From Campylobacter peloridis LMG 23910 (lineage in GTDB: Bacteria > Campylobacterota > Campylobacteria > Campylobacterales > Campylobacteraceae), in assembly GCF_000816785.1 (NCBI RefSeq), contig NZ_CP007766.1, forward strand, positions 1,488,001 to 1,552,000: a DNA stretch of 64,000 bases, given 5' to 3'. Every line of letters begins with the position of its first letter. The first letter of the stretch is position 1. Position numbers and translations under genes: made by a program. The notes beneath the pieces were generated by a model, which was not told where the DNA came from, did no database searches, and saw nothing but the letters and a program-made list of their open reading frames with translations. This document shows positions 10,356 to 19,211 of the stretch, in pieces.

Positions 10356-11053
10356 TTTTTTCTTGCAATAAACATAGAGCAAACACCAAAACTAAAGCTT
10401 TTATACTCTAGCATTTCAAAATGTTCACTCAATTCTTTAATAAATTCTTCTTTGCTTAAAAAATCATCTATCGAATTTGGTAAATACTCATAAGCACTAT
10501 AATTTTTACTGATAAATCCACCCACTTTTGGTAAAACATTTTTTAAGTAAAAATCTCTACAAGCAGCTATAAAACCACCCTGCTCTCTTTTTGTAAATTC
10601 AAGCACAAGTAAAATTCCATGTTTTTTTAATACTCTTGCAAATTCTTTTATAGCTTCTTTTCTATCTACTACATTGCGTATACCATAACTTATACTTATG
10701 ATGTCTGCACTTTCACTTTCAAGTGGAAGCTCTTGTGCTTTTGCCTGTATAAAACTTGCTTTAGGGATTTTTTTCTTAGCTACTTCAAGCATGCCTGCAC
10801 TTGGATCAACCCCTTTTATACTAGTAATATTTTTATTTACTTTTAAGGCTTGATTTTGCCATTCTATAATCATATCGCCCGTTCCACAAGCTACATCAAC
10901 AATATCAAGTTCATTGTTGCAAAATTTAAAAACACTCATACAAGCTTTTTTTCTCCAACTCACATCACTTCCAAAACTTAAAATTCTATTGGCTTTATCA
11001 TAAGTTGGTGCTATATCATCAAACATTTTAACTATTTTTTCTTGCTTTTGCAT
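10352..11053 (-). CDS. ubiE: Demethylmenaquinone/ubiquinone methyltransferase
   Basis: UbiE/MenG is an S-adenosylmethionine-dependent C-methyltransferase of quinone synthesis. In Campylobacter, which uses menaquinones, the substrate is probably a demethylmenaquinone. The 233-residue protein shows the SAM-binding motif DIVDVACGTGDMI near residue 52 and the family signature YGIRNVVDRKEAIKEFARVLK. Its stop overlaps the xseA start (ATGA) and it follows the CYTH/CHAD-like gene by 7 bases. Confidence 0.93.
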   Translation of the reverse strand: MQKQEKIVKMFDDIAPTYDKANRILSFGSDVSWRKKACMSVFKFCNNELDIVDVACGTGDMIIEWQNQALKVNKNITSIKGVDPSAGMLEVAKKKIPKASFIQAKAQELPLESESADIISISYGIRNVVDRKEAIKEFARVLKKHGILLVLEFTKREQGGFIAACRDFYLKNVLPKVGGFISKNYSAYEYLPNSIDDFLSKEEFIKELSEHFEMLEYKSFSFGVCSMFIARKK

Positions 11054-11060
11054 GCTTATC

Positions 11061-12248
11061 CTAATTGTATATTTTTAAGATTTTCGAACTTTTATTTATT
11101 TTTTGAATCATTTTCTTCGGTTCTAAAAGAATTTTTTTCAATTTTTTATGCTTGAAATAAAAATTTAATTTTTTAATATCTTCTTCTTCAAACATTGTTG
11201 CAAAATAAAATAACAAAAATTGTATTTTATCAAATTCTTCTTCAAGATTAGTTTGTGATTTTATAATTTTTTTCTTTAAAAAAACTAATTCCTTACGCAA
11301 TTTAAAAGCCACCAAGCGTTTTAAAATTTGCTCTTTTAAACCTTGAAAAAATATACTATCATCTCTTAAAATAATCTCTAAATCAAAAAATATCTTACTA
11401 TTTTCATCACAAACTAGCAAGGTAGTGTATTTTTCTAAACTTAAAATATCTACTTGATCTAATAAAATTTGGGATTTTAAATCTAAAAAATACTTTTGAA
11501 ATTTTGTTTGAATATTTATTTCAAAAAAATTATCAAATAAAGTAAAAAACATATTTAATTTATCTAAATTAATACAAAATTGTTCTAAATTATATAAATT
11601 TGGGTTTTTTACAAATTGATCTTTGGTTTTTTTTAATGACTTTAAAATAGTATATAACAAAATTTTACCAGCTTGAAAACTTTGAATTTGACTTGGAAAA
11701 ACTAATTCTATATCATTTTGTTTTTCCAAAAAATTAATACATCTAATAGCATTAAATACTTTGGAAAAATCGCCATATAAAATTAAATTTTTTGAATAAA
11801 ATTTTTCATCATTTGTTATTTCTTTATATTCCTTGATAAAATAAGGTAAAGAGAAATTTTTAGCATGCTCAAAGGAATAAAATACGAGTTTTAAAATGAC
11901 CAAATCTTTTAAAAAATGTCTAAATTGATAAATATAAAATTTTAACCCATTTATTTCAAAGCTAATTTTTATCTTATCTATAGCTTTGTTGATAAGTTTT
12001 TTAGAATGTTTTTTAAATTCTTTTTTTGTTATTTTATTTATTTTTTTATCTAATAATTCTTGTAATTTATAATATGAGCTTTGATAATAATTTTTATTTA
12101 TTTTTTTATATTTTATATCACAAAAAGGACTAATACGCGTATAATAAACGCGTATTTTATCTTTAGAATAAGCAATATTTTCTTTTTTTAAAATTTCTAG
12201 AAAATCATCACTTGAAATTAAAAACCTTCGTTGAATTTCATAAATCAT
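11061..12248 (-). CDS. Degenerate CYTH/CHAD-like protein
   Basis: The 395-residue, very lysine-rich protein starts MIYEIQRRFLI, resembling the N-terminal strand of CYTH phosphatases (ExExK). Here the motif reads E-x-Q-x-R, so a key acidic residue appears lost. Further CYTH-like elements are RVYYTRIS and KIKISFEING. The C-terminal part (about 200-395) is all-helical and resembles a CHAD domain in layout but lacks obvious conserved histidines. I prefer the ATG at 12248, two bases after the perR stop; the frame stays open nine codons further, inside perR. It sits between perR and ubiE. A polyphosphate-binding role is possible but unproven. Confidence 0.6.
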   Translation of the reverse strand: MIYEIQRRFLISSDDFLEILKKENIAYSKDKIRVYYTRISPFCDIKYKKINKNYYQSSYYKLQELLDKKINKITKKEFKKHSKKLINKAIDKIKISFEINGLKFYIYQFRHFLKDLVILKLVFYSFEHAKNFSLPYFIKEYKEITNDEKFYSKNLILYGDFSKVFNAIRCINFLEKQNDIELVFPSQIQSFQAGKILLYTILKSLKKTKDQFVKNPNLYNLEQFCINLDKLNMFFTLFDNFFEINIQTKFQKYFLDLKSQILLDQVDILSLEKYTTLLVCDENSKIFFDLEIILRDDSIFFQGLKEQILKRLVAFKLRKELVFLKKKIIKSQTNLEEEFDKIQFLLFYFATMFEEEDIKKLNFYFKHKKLKKILLEPKKMIQKINKSSKILKIYN

Positions 12249-12249
12249 T

Positions 12250-12663
12250 TTATTTTTTACATGCTTTACAGCCATTTACATGAGCAAATACACCTAAATA
12301 GTCAATAATATTGCCAATTTTTCTTTCAAGCTCTTCTTGATATTTGCTTAAACCACTTTCCTCATAACAAACATCTTCTATATGATTACATTTACTACAA
12401 ATTACATGAATATGTGGATATTCATAAATATCATAACATGTTTTTTGATTAGGAGTGTTAATCTCTACCACCAAACCTTGTTCTTTTAAGGTATTTAAAT
12501 TTTTATAAACAGTTGCCAAAGAAATAGAAGGATATTCTTCTTTAATACTTTCATACAAAGAATCAATATTAGGATGTTCATGACGCTTTAAAATTTTTAA
12601 GATACAAAGTCTTTGAGGAGTTGCTTTTAAATCACAATTTTTTAACATTTGCATTAATTCCAT
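12250..12663 (-). CDS. perR: Peroxide stress regulator PerR (Fur family)
   Basis: This 137-residue Fur-family repressor has an N-terminal winged helix (LKATPQRLCILKILKRHEHP, SISLATVYKNLNTLKEQGLV). The C-terminal dimer domain has two CxxC zinc pairs (CSKC and CKAC) and the metal-site histidines HIH. Position and sequence match C. jejuni PerR as I remember it rather than its Fur. The likely start is the ATG at 12663, preceded by AGGAG at good spacing; an in-frame TTG lies one codon earlier. It has its own promoter candidate, and a palindrome upstream suggests autoregulation. The CYTH/CHAD-like gene follows directly. Confidence 0.9.
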   Translation of the reverse strand: MELMQMLKNCDLKATPQRLCILKILKRHEHPNIDSLYESIKEEYPSISLATVYKNLNTLKEQGLVVEINTPNQKTCYDIYEYPHIHVICSKCNHIEDVCYEESGLSKYQEELERKIGNIIDYLGVFAHVNGCKACKK

Positions 12664-12689
12664 CAATTTCTCCTATAAATTTTTCCAAA

Positions 12690-12695
12690 AGTATA
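12690..12695 (-). promoter_or_regulatory. Putative -10 element for perR
   Basis: On the minus strand the hexamer is TATACT in the context CGTTATACTTT, 26 bases upstream of the perR ATG. It would allow perR to be expressed independently of the upstream dxs transcript. Confidence 0.5.
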
Positions 12696-12711
12696 ACGCT
12701 TTTTTTATAAA

Positions 12712-12725
12712 AATATAATTATATT
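12712..12725. promoter_or_regulatory. 14-bp perfect palindrome upstream of perR, candidate PerR operator
   Basis: The sequence AATATAATTATATT equals its own reverse complement and lies just upstream of the perR -10 hexamer, where a repressor would block RNA polymerase. It resembles the Per-box core TATAAT-n-ATTATA in composition and symmetry. The surrounding DNA is very AT-rich, so a chance palindrome is possible. Confidence 0.35.
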
Positions 12726-12748
12726 AAAAGATATTTTTTATCTTTTAA
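12724..12748 (-). terminator. AT-rich hairpin at the end of dxs
   Basis: Ten-base arms (12724-12733 and 12739-12748) pair around a 5-base loop, overlapping the dxs stop codon. The stem is almost entirely A-T with one G-C pair per arm, so it is a weak candidate terminator separating dxs from perR. Confidence 0.35.
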
Positions 12749-14571
12749 TAAAGTTTTACTTTATCACATAAAGATTGTATATCTTTTTCCAAAAAATGTT
12801 CTACTTCAGCTGTTTTTCCATGAGAAATAAAAGCATCATCATATTCAAAACTTATTATTTTTATATGAGTTAAGCTCTCTTTTTGCAAAAAATTCATTAT
12901 CAAACTTGCTACACCACCTATTTTAGCACTATCTGAAAAAACAAACCAAATTTTTGTTGTTTTTGCTAATTCTTTTAGCAAATCCTCATCTAATGGTTTT
13001 GCAAAGATTAAATCTACCAAATACGCATAATCTCCACCCAATCGATCTAATACTAATTTTGCCCTACCCACTCCTTGACCAAATCCTAAAAACACTCTAT
13101 CACTTTGCGAATTTAATAAAATTTCAGCCTTAGCAAATTTAATTTTACAAGTTTCAAATTCATCATCTAATAAAAAATTTCCTCTTGGATAACGAAAAGC
13201 TATTGGTCCTTTATGATAATAACAATATTCCATTATGTTTTTCATCATATTTTCATCTCTTGGAGCAAGCAAGGTTAAATTTGGTATAGGAGCTAAATAA
13301 CTTATATCAAATACTCCTTGATGCGTTTCACCATCTTCGCCTACAATTCCAGCTCTATCCATAGCAAAAACTACATTTAAATTCATAATAGCACAATCGT
13401 GTATCACTTGATCATATGCGCGCTGTAAAAAAGTGCTATAAATTGCTATAAAAGGCTTAAATCCTTCTTTTGCCATAGCTGCCATAGAAGTTACAGCATG
13501 CTGTTCTGCTATTGCAACATCCCAAAAACGATTAGGATATTTTTCTATTAATTTATCCATTCCAGTGCCACTTGGCATAGCTGCGGTTACTCCGACTATA
13601 TTTTCATATTTATTTGCAAGTTCTAATAAATTTAAAGAAAAAATTTCAGTAGCACTTTTTTTAGCATTTTTACCTAAACTCTCTCCGCTATTTATATCAA
13701 AAGCACCTACTCCATGCCATTTAGCATTCTTTCCTTCTGCTAGAGCATAGCCTTTACCTTTTATGGTTTGAGCATGAACAACGCAAGGTTTTTTCATAGC
13801 TTTTGCTTGATTTAGTGCATTAATCACTTCGCTTAAATTGTGTCCATCAATAGGCCCAATATACTCAAGTCCCAGCTCTTCAAACAAAAGTCCTGGAGTG
13901 ATTAATCTTAAACTTTCTTCAAATCTTTTAGCCATGTAAGATGCCCCTTGAGGAAAGTATTCTAAAAGATTTTCTATGCGTTTTTTAAATTTTTGATAAA
14001 ACTGCGTTGCCATAGCTTGAGATAAATATTTAGAGATTGCACCTATTGGTTTTGAAATGCTCATTTCATTATCATTTAAAATAATCACGCAAGGATATTC
14101 CCTATCTCCAAGTTCATTTAAAGCTTCATAAGCCATGCCAGCACTTAATGCACCATCACCAATTAAAACCACAGGCAAACGCTCTTCATTTTTTAAATTT
14201 ATAGCCTTGCAAGCCCCAACTGCTAAAGATATAGAAGTGCTAGAATGTCCTGCTACAAAATAATCTCCCTCATCAGGTTTTGTATAACCACTAAGTCCAT
14301 TTAGTTGCCTTAATGTGTGAAATTTTGAAGCCTTGCCACTTAAAAGTTTATGTGCATAAGATTGATGGGATACATCAAAAATAAAAGGATCTTTTTTATG
14401 ATCAAAAACATAATGCATAGCTATACTAAGTTCTACTACTCCTAAGTTAGATGATAAATGACCGCCGTTTTTACTCACAGTATCTATGATGATTTCACGC
14501 AAATAACTAGCCAAATTTTCTAGTTCTTTAATTTGCATGTTTTTAATATCTAAGCTACTTAATTCTATCAT
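12745..14571 (-). CDS. dxs: 1-deoxy-D-xylulose-5-phosphate synthase
   Basis: DXS condenses pyruvate and glyceraldehyde-3-phosphate in the first step of the non-mevalonate isoprenoid pathway and feeds thiamine and pyridoxine synthesis. The 608-residue enzyme shows the thiamine diphosphate motif GDGALSAGMAYEAL to LNDNEMSIS (about 139-170) and the transketolase-like DRAGIVGEDGETHQG near residue 400. Length is normal. The start overlaps the fliH stop as ATGA, so expression is tied to the flagellar genes upstream, an order also known in C. jejuni. Confidence 0.97.
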   Translation of the reverse strand: MIELSSLDIKNMQIKELENLASYLREIIIDTVSKNGGHLSSNLGVVELSIAMHYVFDHKKDPFIFDVSHQSYAHKLLSGKASKFHTLRQLNGLSGYTKPDEGDYFVAGHSSTSISLAVGACKAINLKNEERLPVVLIGDGALSAGMAYEALNELGDREYPCVIILNDNEMSISKPIGAISKYLSQAMATQFYQKFKKRIENLLEYFPQGASYMAKRFEESLRLITPGLLFEELGLEYIGPIDGHNLSEVINALNQAKAMKKPCVVHAQTIKGKGYALAEGKNAKWHGVGAFDINSGESLGKNAKKSATEIFSLNLLELANKYENIVGVTAAMPSGTGMDKLIEKYPNRFWDVAIAEQHAVTSMAAMAKEGFKPFIAIYSTFLQRAYDQVIHDCAIMNLNVVFAMDRAGIVGEDGETHQGVFDISYLAPIPNLTLLAPRDENMMKNIMEYCYYHKGPIAFRYPRGNFLLDDEFETCKIKFAKAEILLNSQSDRVFLGFGQGVGRAKLVLDRLGGDYAYLVDLIFAKPLDEDLLKELAKTTKIWFVFSDSAKIGGVASLIMNFLQKESLTHIKIISFEYDDAFISHGKTAEVEHFLEKDIQSLCDKVKLY

Positions 14572-15389
14572 TCATTTGCCATGTTTTTAATTTTTTGCAA
14601 ACGATTATTAAGATTTGATTCTATATTGCCAGCATCACTAAGCACTAAAATACTACCTTTATTAATCGCATCATCAAGACTAAATTTAATATTATTTTGA
14701 TCTTGTAAATGCATTTTTACATATTCAAAATCATCAGGATTTAATTTTAATTCTATTTTAGTTGCATTTTTAAGTTCATTCATAAGTTCTTTTGCTAAAT
14801 TTAACGCTATTGAGGCAGAATTTTCTTCTAATTCTTTTGCTATAACTTCTTTTGCTATAATCACTGCTGTATCTGCTAGCTCTTTTTCATTTTTAAGTAA
14901 AAAATTATCCAAAGTTTGTATAGTTGCTTCTAATTTTTCTATACTTTTTAGGTATTTACTCTTTAAATCTTCAAGTTCGCTTTCGAAATTTTTTTGTGCT
15001 TGCTCATAACCTTCTTTTGTAAATTTTTCCTTTGCATGTTCTAATTCTGAATTTAAACGATTATTAAATTCAGCTTCTTGACTTTCTATTTGCATTTGAA
15101 GTTTAATAATATTCCCAGACATTTCATCTGTTTTTTTTAGTAAATCTTCCACAAAATCTGGTTGAATTTGAGGTGCTTGGTTTTGAACTGGTGGTATTTC
15201 TTCTACATCATTTGATACTTGAGAAACTGCTGTTGTTGCATTTTCAGTAGTTGTTTGTGGACTTTGTTGAAAATTTTCATTTTTATTTTCTTCATTTAAA
15301 GTCATTTCACTCATAACTTTAAAATGATAATTTTCTACCACATGATTGGTAATATTATTTGTTGAAATTACATTGTTTAATTTAGCCAT
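14568..15389 (-). CDS. fliH: Flagellar assembly protein FliH
   Basis: FliH binds and regulates the flagellar export ATPase FliI. The 273-residue protein has a disordered Asn/Gln/Thr-rich N-terminus (about 1-85). A long coiled coil follows (about 85-180: AEFNRRLNSELEHAKEKF-type heptads). The conserved C-terminal domain reads DTAVIIAKEVIAKEL and AKELMNELKNATKIELKLNP. It follows fliG by 3 bases and overlaps dxs. The N-terminal extension is long, as in other Campylobacterota. Confidence 0.9.
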   Translation of the reverse strand: MAKLNNVISTNNITNHVVENYHFKVMSEMTLNEENKNENFQQSPQTTTENATTAVSQVSNDVEEIPPVQNQAPQIQPDFVEDLLKKTDEMSGNIIKLQMQIESQEAEFNNRLNSELEHAKEKFTKEGYEQAQKNFESELEDLKSKYLKSIEKLEATIQTLDNFLLKNEKELADTAVIIAKEVIAKELEENSASIALNLAKELMNELKNATKIELKLNPDDFEYVKMHLQDQNNIKFSLDDAINKGSILVLSDAGNIESNLNNRLQKIKNMANE

Positions 15390-15392
15390 GTT

Positions 15393-16421
15393 CTACTCTA
15401 TCATCTCATCAGCCTCACCCACTTGGATAAGACCTTGTTCGGCTAGCTTTTGCACCACTTCTACCACTTTTCTTTGTGCTTCTTCAACATCTTTTACACG
15501 CACAGCACCCAAAAAGCCCATTTCTTCAACAAATGCTTCAGCTGCACGCGTTGACATGTTTGCCATAAATTTTTGCTTCAAGTCTTCACTTGCACCTTTT
15601 AAGCCTATCATTAAATCACGCTTATCAGCAGCTTTTAAAACTTCCCTAATTGCATTAGTGCTAAGTTGAGAAATATCATCAAAAGTAAACATTAAATCTT
15701 TAATAGTAGTTGCGAGTTTTTCATCACTTTGTTCAATATATGAAAGAGTGGTTTTAGATGCTTTTTGTCCCAAGCGATTAAGAACTTCAGCAACCGCTCT
15801 TGGACCACCCACTTCAACTTTATAAGAAGTAAGTGATTCAAGCTTACTCTCAAGCACAGCTGAAACTCTTTTTATAATAGAAGGAGAAATATCTCCAAGA
15901 TTTGCCATTCTTATTACAACCTCAGCTCTTAACTCATCACTAAAAAATTCTAAAGTCTCTGCTGCTTGAGTAGTTTCCATATGTGCTAAAATCAGTGCAA
16001 TAGTTTGAGGGTGCTCTTTAATAATAAAATCAGCAAGCTGTTGTGGTTTAATTTGAGAAAGATAAGCAAAATTTTGGTTATTTTCCATACTTTTTGTAAG
16101 TTTTTCCAAAATTTTATTTGCAATATCTGGACCAAATGTTCTAAATAAGATTTCTTTGGCATATTCTAAACCACCACTTTTTAGATATTGATTAGACTGA
16201 AGCAAAGTATAAAATTCTTCCAATACAGCAGTTGCTACTGGTTTATCAACATTTTTAGCTAAAGCAATATAACGAGAAATTTCAGTAATTACATTAATAT
16301 CCATATGAGAAAATAAAACCGTAGTTACATCTTCTCCAAGTTGAATTAAAAATATCGCAACCTTTTCTGGCATAGAAAGGTCATCATAAACCATTTTTTG
16401 TTCTTCGCTAAGCTTTATCAT
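15393..16421 (-). CDS. fliG: Flagellar motor switch protein FliG
   Basis: FliG is the rotor protein of the C-ring that interacts with the stator and determines torque and direction. The 342-residue protein contains the N-terminal FliF-binding part (LSMPEKVAIFLIQLGED), the middle EHPQT motif at about residue 125 (IIKEHPQTIALILAH) and the C-terminal torque helix (FDDISQLSTNAIREVLKAAD). Its ATG overlaps the fliF stop (TAATG), indicating coupled translation. Confidence 0.97.
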   Translation of the reverse strand: MIKLSEEQKMVYDDLSMPEKVAIFLIQLGEDVTTVLFSHMDINVITEISRYIALAKNVDKPVATAVLEEFYTLLQSNQYLKSGGLEYAKEILFRTFGPDIANKILEKLTKSMENNQNFAYLSQIKPQQLADFIIKEHPQTIALILAHMETTQAAETLEFFSDELRAEVVIRMANLGDISPSIIKRVSAVLESKLESLTSYKVEVGGPRAVAEVLNRLGQKASKTTLSYIEQSDEKLATTIKDLMFTFDDISQLSTNAIREVLKAADKRDLMIGLKGASEDLKQKFMANMSTRAAEAFVEEMGFLGAVRVKDVEEAQRKVVEVVQKLAEQGLIQVGEADEMIE

Positions 16422-18106
16422 TAAATATCCTTCTCACCAAATTCTGCTTCATTTTCAACAAGTTTTTGTAAAAGCAATGCTACCTCTTCAGCTTTTTCAT
16501 TAGCTACGCCTCTTAATTTTTCAAGTAAGACATCATATTGTAAAGCATCTTCATCAAAATTATCTCCAAAGCCAAGTTGTTCTTCAACTTTTCTACGCGC
16601 TGCGTTGAATTTTTCAATTGCATCTTCAGCATCGTCAATAACTTGGCCATCTTTGCCTTCCATTTCTTCTTCAAGTTTAATATCTGCAAGCATTTTTTGA
16701 GAAAATGGAACAATAACTTTTTTGTAAAATATAAAAAGCAAAATAGCTGCAAAAACATACTTAACAGGAGGAATAAATGGTTCTACAAATTTAGAATAAA
16801 ATGTTTGAACTTTATTTTCAACCTTAGCGGTTTTATGGAATTCTAAATTATTTACTTCAACCGCATCTCCTCTTGCAAGATTAAATCCTATAGCACCTTT
16901 AGTAAGATTTTCAACAGCTTGAATCTCTTTATCATTTAAAGGAATATACTCATTAGTAATATTACCCTGATCATCTGTAATTACTTTATATTTTCCATCT
17001 ACTACAACAGCAGCTGAAATTCTTTTAATAGTAGCAAATTGTTTTGTGGTATTGGTAATTTTTTTAGAAATTTCATTATTAGTAGTAGTTTGATTTTTAG
17101 TATAAACCTCACGCGCGCCTTTATCATCTAAACCTTCTACTGGACCGATATTTGAAACCGCTCCTGGAACGCCTTGAATTTCTTTATCTTTATAACCTTC
17201 CCTATGTTCTTCTAAAGTTTGCTCACTTCGCACAACCGTATTAGGATCATAAATTTCACTTTGAGATTGTTCTTTGGAAAAATCATAATCAATACTAACT
17301 TTTGCAACTACTCTATCATAACCACCCGCAAAAGGTGCAATAGCAGCGACAATTTTTTGCTCTAATTCATACTCTTGATCTCTTTTGTATTTAATTTGTG
17401 CTGCAATTAAATCATCTGCAAAACCTTCCTCATCATCTAATGGAATACCTTTTTGATCCATAATTTTGACATTTTCAGGAGTAAGCTTAGTCACAGAAGA
17501 AGCGATTAAGTTTTTTATACCCATAATTTGTTTTTTATTAAGCTTTAATCCATCTTTAACCGTTAATGCTACTGAAGCAGTAGGAGGAACTTGTTGCTGA
17601 GTAAAAAGTGTATCTTTGGCAAAAGCAATATGCACAGTTGCACTATGAATAGGCTCTAAGCTTTCTATGGTTCTAGCAAGCTCTCCTTCTAAAGCTCTTT
17701 GATATTTTACCTTTTGCTCAGCTTCTGTAGCTCCAAATTCTTGTTTATCAAAAAGCTCAAATCCGACTTTATTATCTTTTGGAAGTAATCCAGCCGAAGC
17801 TATAGCCAAACGCTGTTTATAAACTTGTTCATTGGGAACTAAAATTGTTCCTTCATTGCGTAAAATATAAGGCACTCCACTTTTTTCAAGTTGAGTAACA
17901 ATCATTGCTGAATCTGTTGTATTTGCATTTTCAAACAATACAGAATATCCAGCATCATTTGCAACACTAGAACCACTTCTAAAAAGAGTTAAAAACACTA
18001 AAAACCCAACCACAACAACGATAGAAGCAGCAATTATAATGCGTTGTCTTAAGCTTAAATTTTGATAAAGTTGACCTACTTGGTGCAGTATAGTTTTATA
18101 ATCCAT
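16421..18106 (-). CDS. fliF: Flagellar MS-ring protein FliF
   Basis: FliF forms the membrane ring at the flagellar base and the housing of the export gate. The 561-residue protein has two membrane spans, about residues 23-43 (IIIAASIVVVVGFLVFL) and 440-460 (PPVKYVFAAILLFIFYKKVI). Between them lies a large periplasmic part with the ring-building motifs (AFAKDTLFTQQQVPPTASVALT). The C-terminal cytoplasmic tail binds FliG. It follows hisC by 13 bases and is translationally coupled to fliG. Confidence 0.97.
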   Translation of the reverse strand: MDYKTILHQVGQLYQNLSLRQRIIIAASIVVVVGFLVFLTLFRSGSSVANDAGYSVLFENANTTDSAMIVTQLEKSGVPYILRNEGTILVPNEQVYKQRLAIASAGLLPKDNKVGFELFDKQEFGATEAEQKVKYQRALEGELARTIESLEPIHSATVHIAFAKDTLFTQQQVPPTASVALTVKDGLKLNKKQIMGIKNLIASSVTKLTPENVKIMDQKGIPLDDEEGFADDLIAAQIKYKRDQEYELEQKIVAAIAPFAGGYDRVVAKVSIDYDFSKEQSQSEIYDPNTVVRSEQTLEEHREGYKDKEIQGVPGAVSNIGPVEGLDDKGAREVYTKNQTTTNNEISKKITNTTKQFATIKRISAAVVVDGKYKVITDDQGNITNEYIPLNDKEIQAVENLTKGAIGFNLARGDAVEVNNLEFHKTAKVENKVQTFYSKFVEPFIPPVKYVFAAILLFIFYKKVIVPFSQKMLADIKLEEEMEGKDGQVIDDAEDAIEKFNAARRKVEEQLGFGDNFDEDALQYDVLLEKLRGVANEKAEEVALLLQKLVENEAEFGEKDI

Positions 18107-18119
18107 CTAATTCCTGTAA

Positions 18120-19211
18120 TTAAAAAATTTCAGAAAATTCCTTAAAGAATTTAGAATTTTCATATGCTGTTCCTATGCTTATACGCACAGCATTTAAACC
18201 ATAACTTTGTAAATTTCTTATTATTATACCCTTTTTAAGCATTTTTTCAGATAAATCTGTGCTATTTTTTTCATTAAAAAAATAAGTTATAAAATTTGTA
18301 TAACTTTGTATGAAATTTATTTCATATTTTTTAGCAAAATCTTCATAAAGTTTCATTTGTGTAAAATTATTTTCCAAAGTTTTTTGAATAAATTCCTCAT
18401 CATCCAATGCTGCAACAGCGGCTTTTAAACTTAAATTTGTCACATTAAATGGAGCTCTTATTTTATAAAATGCATTAATAATCTCTTTTGACGCTATACC
18501 ATAGCCCACTCTCATACCTCCTAAACCATAAAGCTTAGAAAAAGTTCCAAGATACACGCAATTTGAAAATTTATTGATTAATTTTTTTGGATTAATATGT
18601 TTTTTACTATCTTTAAATGAAGCAAATTCGTTATAGGCTCCATCAATAGCCACTAAACAATCCTCATCAATTTTTTCTAAAAACTCAAAAACTGCACTTG
18701 CATCTAAACACTCACCCAAAGGATTATTTGGTAAACATAAAAAAATTACTTTTATTTCGCTCTTGTGTTTTTGATAAAGATCATACAATTGCTCTAAATC
18801 ATGTGTTTTACTTTGGGTTTTATAAATTTTTACTCCAAGTTGTTTTGCATAAATTTCATACATTGCAAAACTAACTCCACATTGCAAATATGCTTTAGAA
18901 TGATCAAGTTTTGCATGCACTATATATTCTATAATCTGATCACTTCCACTTCCTATGATGATATTTTCATTTAAAACATCATATTTTTGTGCAAGTGCTT
19001 GTTTTAATTCACTCATAGTATCATCAGGATATAAATGAGCTAAATGTGCATTATTTATAATGGCTTCTTTAGCTTTTTTACTTGTACCATAAGGATTTTC
19101 ATTGCTAGCAAGCTTAATAACTTCTTTTAAGCCATATTCTTTAGCAATTAAATCTATATCTTTACCGCTTTCATAAGTTTTTATAGCATCTAAAAAAGGA
19201 TTAAACCTCAT
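18120..19211 (-). CDS. hisC: Histidinol-phosphate aminotransferase
   Basis: HisC is a PLP enzyme of histidine synthesis and may also transaminate aromatic keto acids, which would suit its place next to pheA. The 363-residue protein has the substrate-binding start (KLASNENPYGTSKKAKEAI) and the PLP-lysine motif GTFSKLYGLGGMRVGYG near residue 220. The frame is open for 27 more codons upstream, but those lie inside pheA. Homology begins at MRFNPFLDAI, so the start at 19211 is chosen, overlapping pheA by 11 bases. Confidence 0.94.
   Translation of the reverse strand: MRFNPFLDAIKTYESGKDIDLIAKEYGLKEVIKLASNENPYGTSKKAKEAIINNAHLAHLYPDDTMSELKQALAQKYDVLNENIIIGSGSDQIIEYIVHAKLDHSKAYLQCGVSFAMYEIYAKQLGVKIYKTQSKTHDLEQLYDLYQKHKSEIKVIFLCLPNNPLGECLDASAVFEFLEKIDEDCLVAIDGAYNEFASFKDSKKHINPKKLINKFSNCVYLGTFSKLYGLGGMRVGYGIASKEIINAFYKIRAPFNVTNLSLKAAVAALDDEEFIQKTLENNFTQMKLYEDFAKKYEINFIQSYTNFITYFFNEKNSTDLSEKMLKKGIIIRNLQSYGLNAVRISIGTAYENSKFFKEFSEIF

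Noticed and set aside
11061..12275. Use of the upstream ATG at 12275 for the CYTH/CHAD-like gene
   Set aside because: The extra nine residues lie inside perR and the CYTH-like motif normally sits at the extreme N-terminus, so the ATG at 12248 is better.
16513..16758. Overlapping 81-codon frame on the minus strand inside fliF
   Set aside because: It is a shifted reading of fliF coding sequence with Phe/Leu/Lys-biased composition and no ribosome site; fliF is clearly the real gene.
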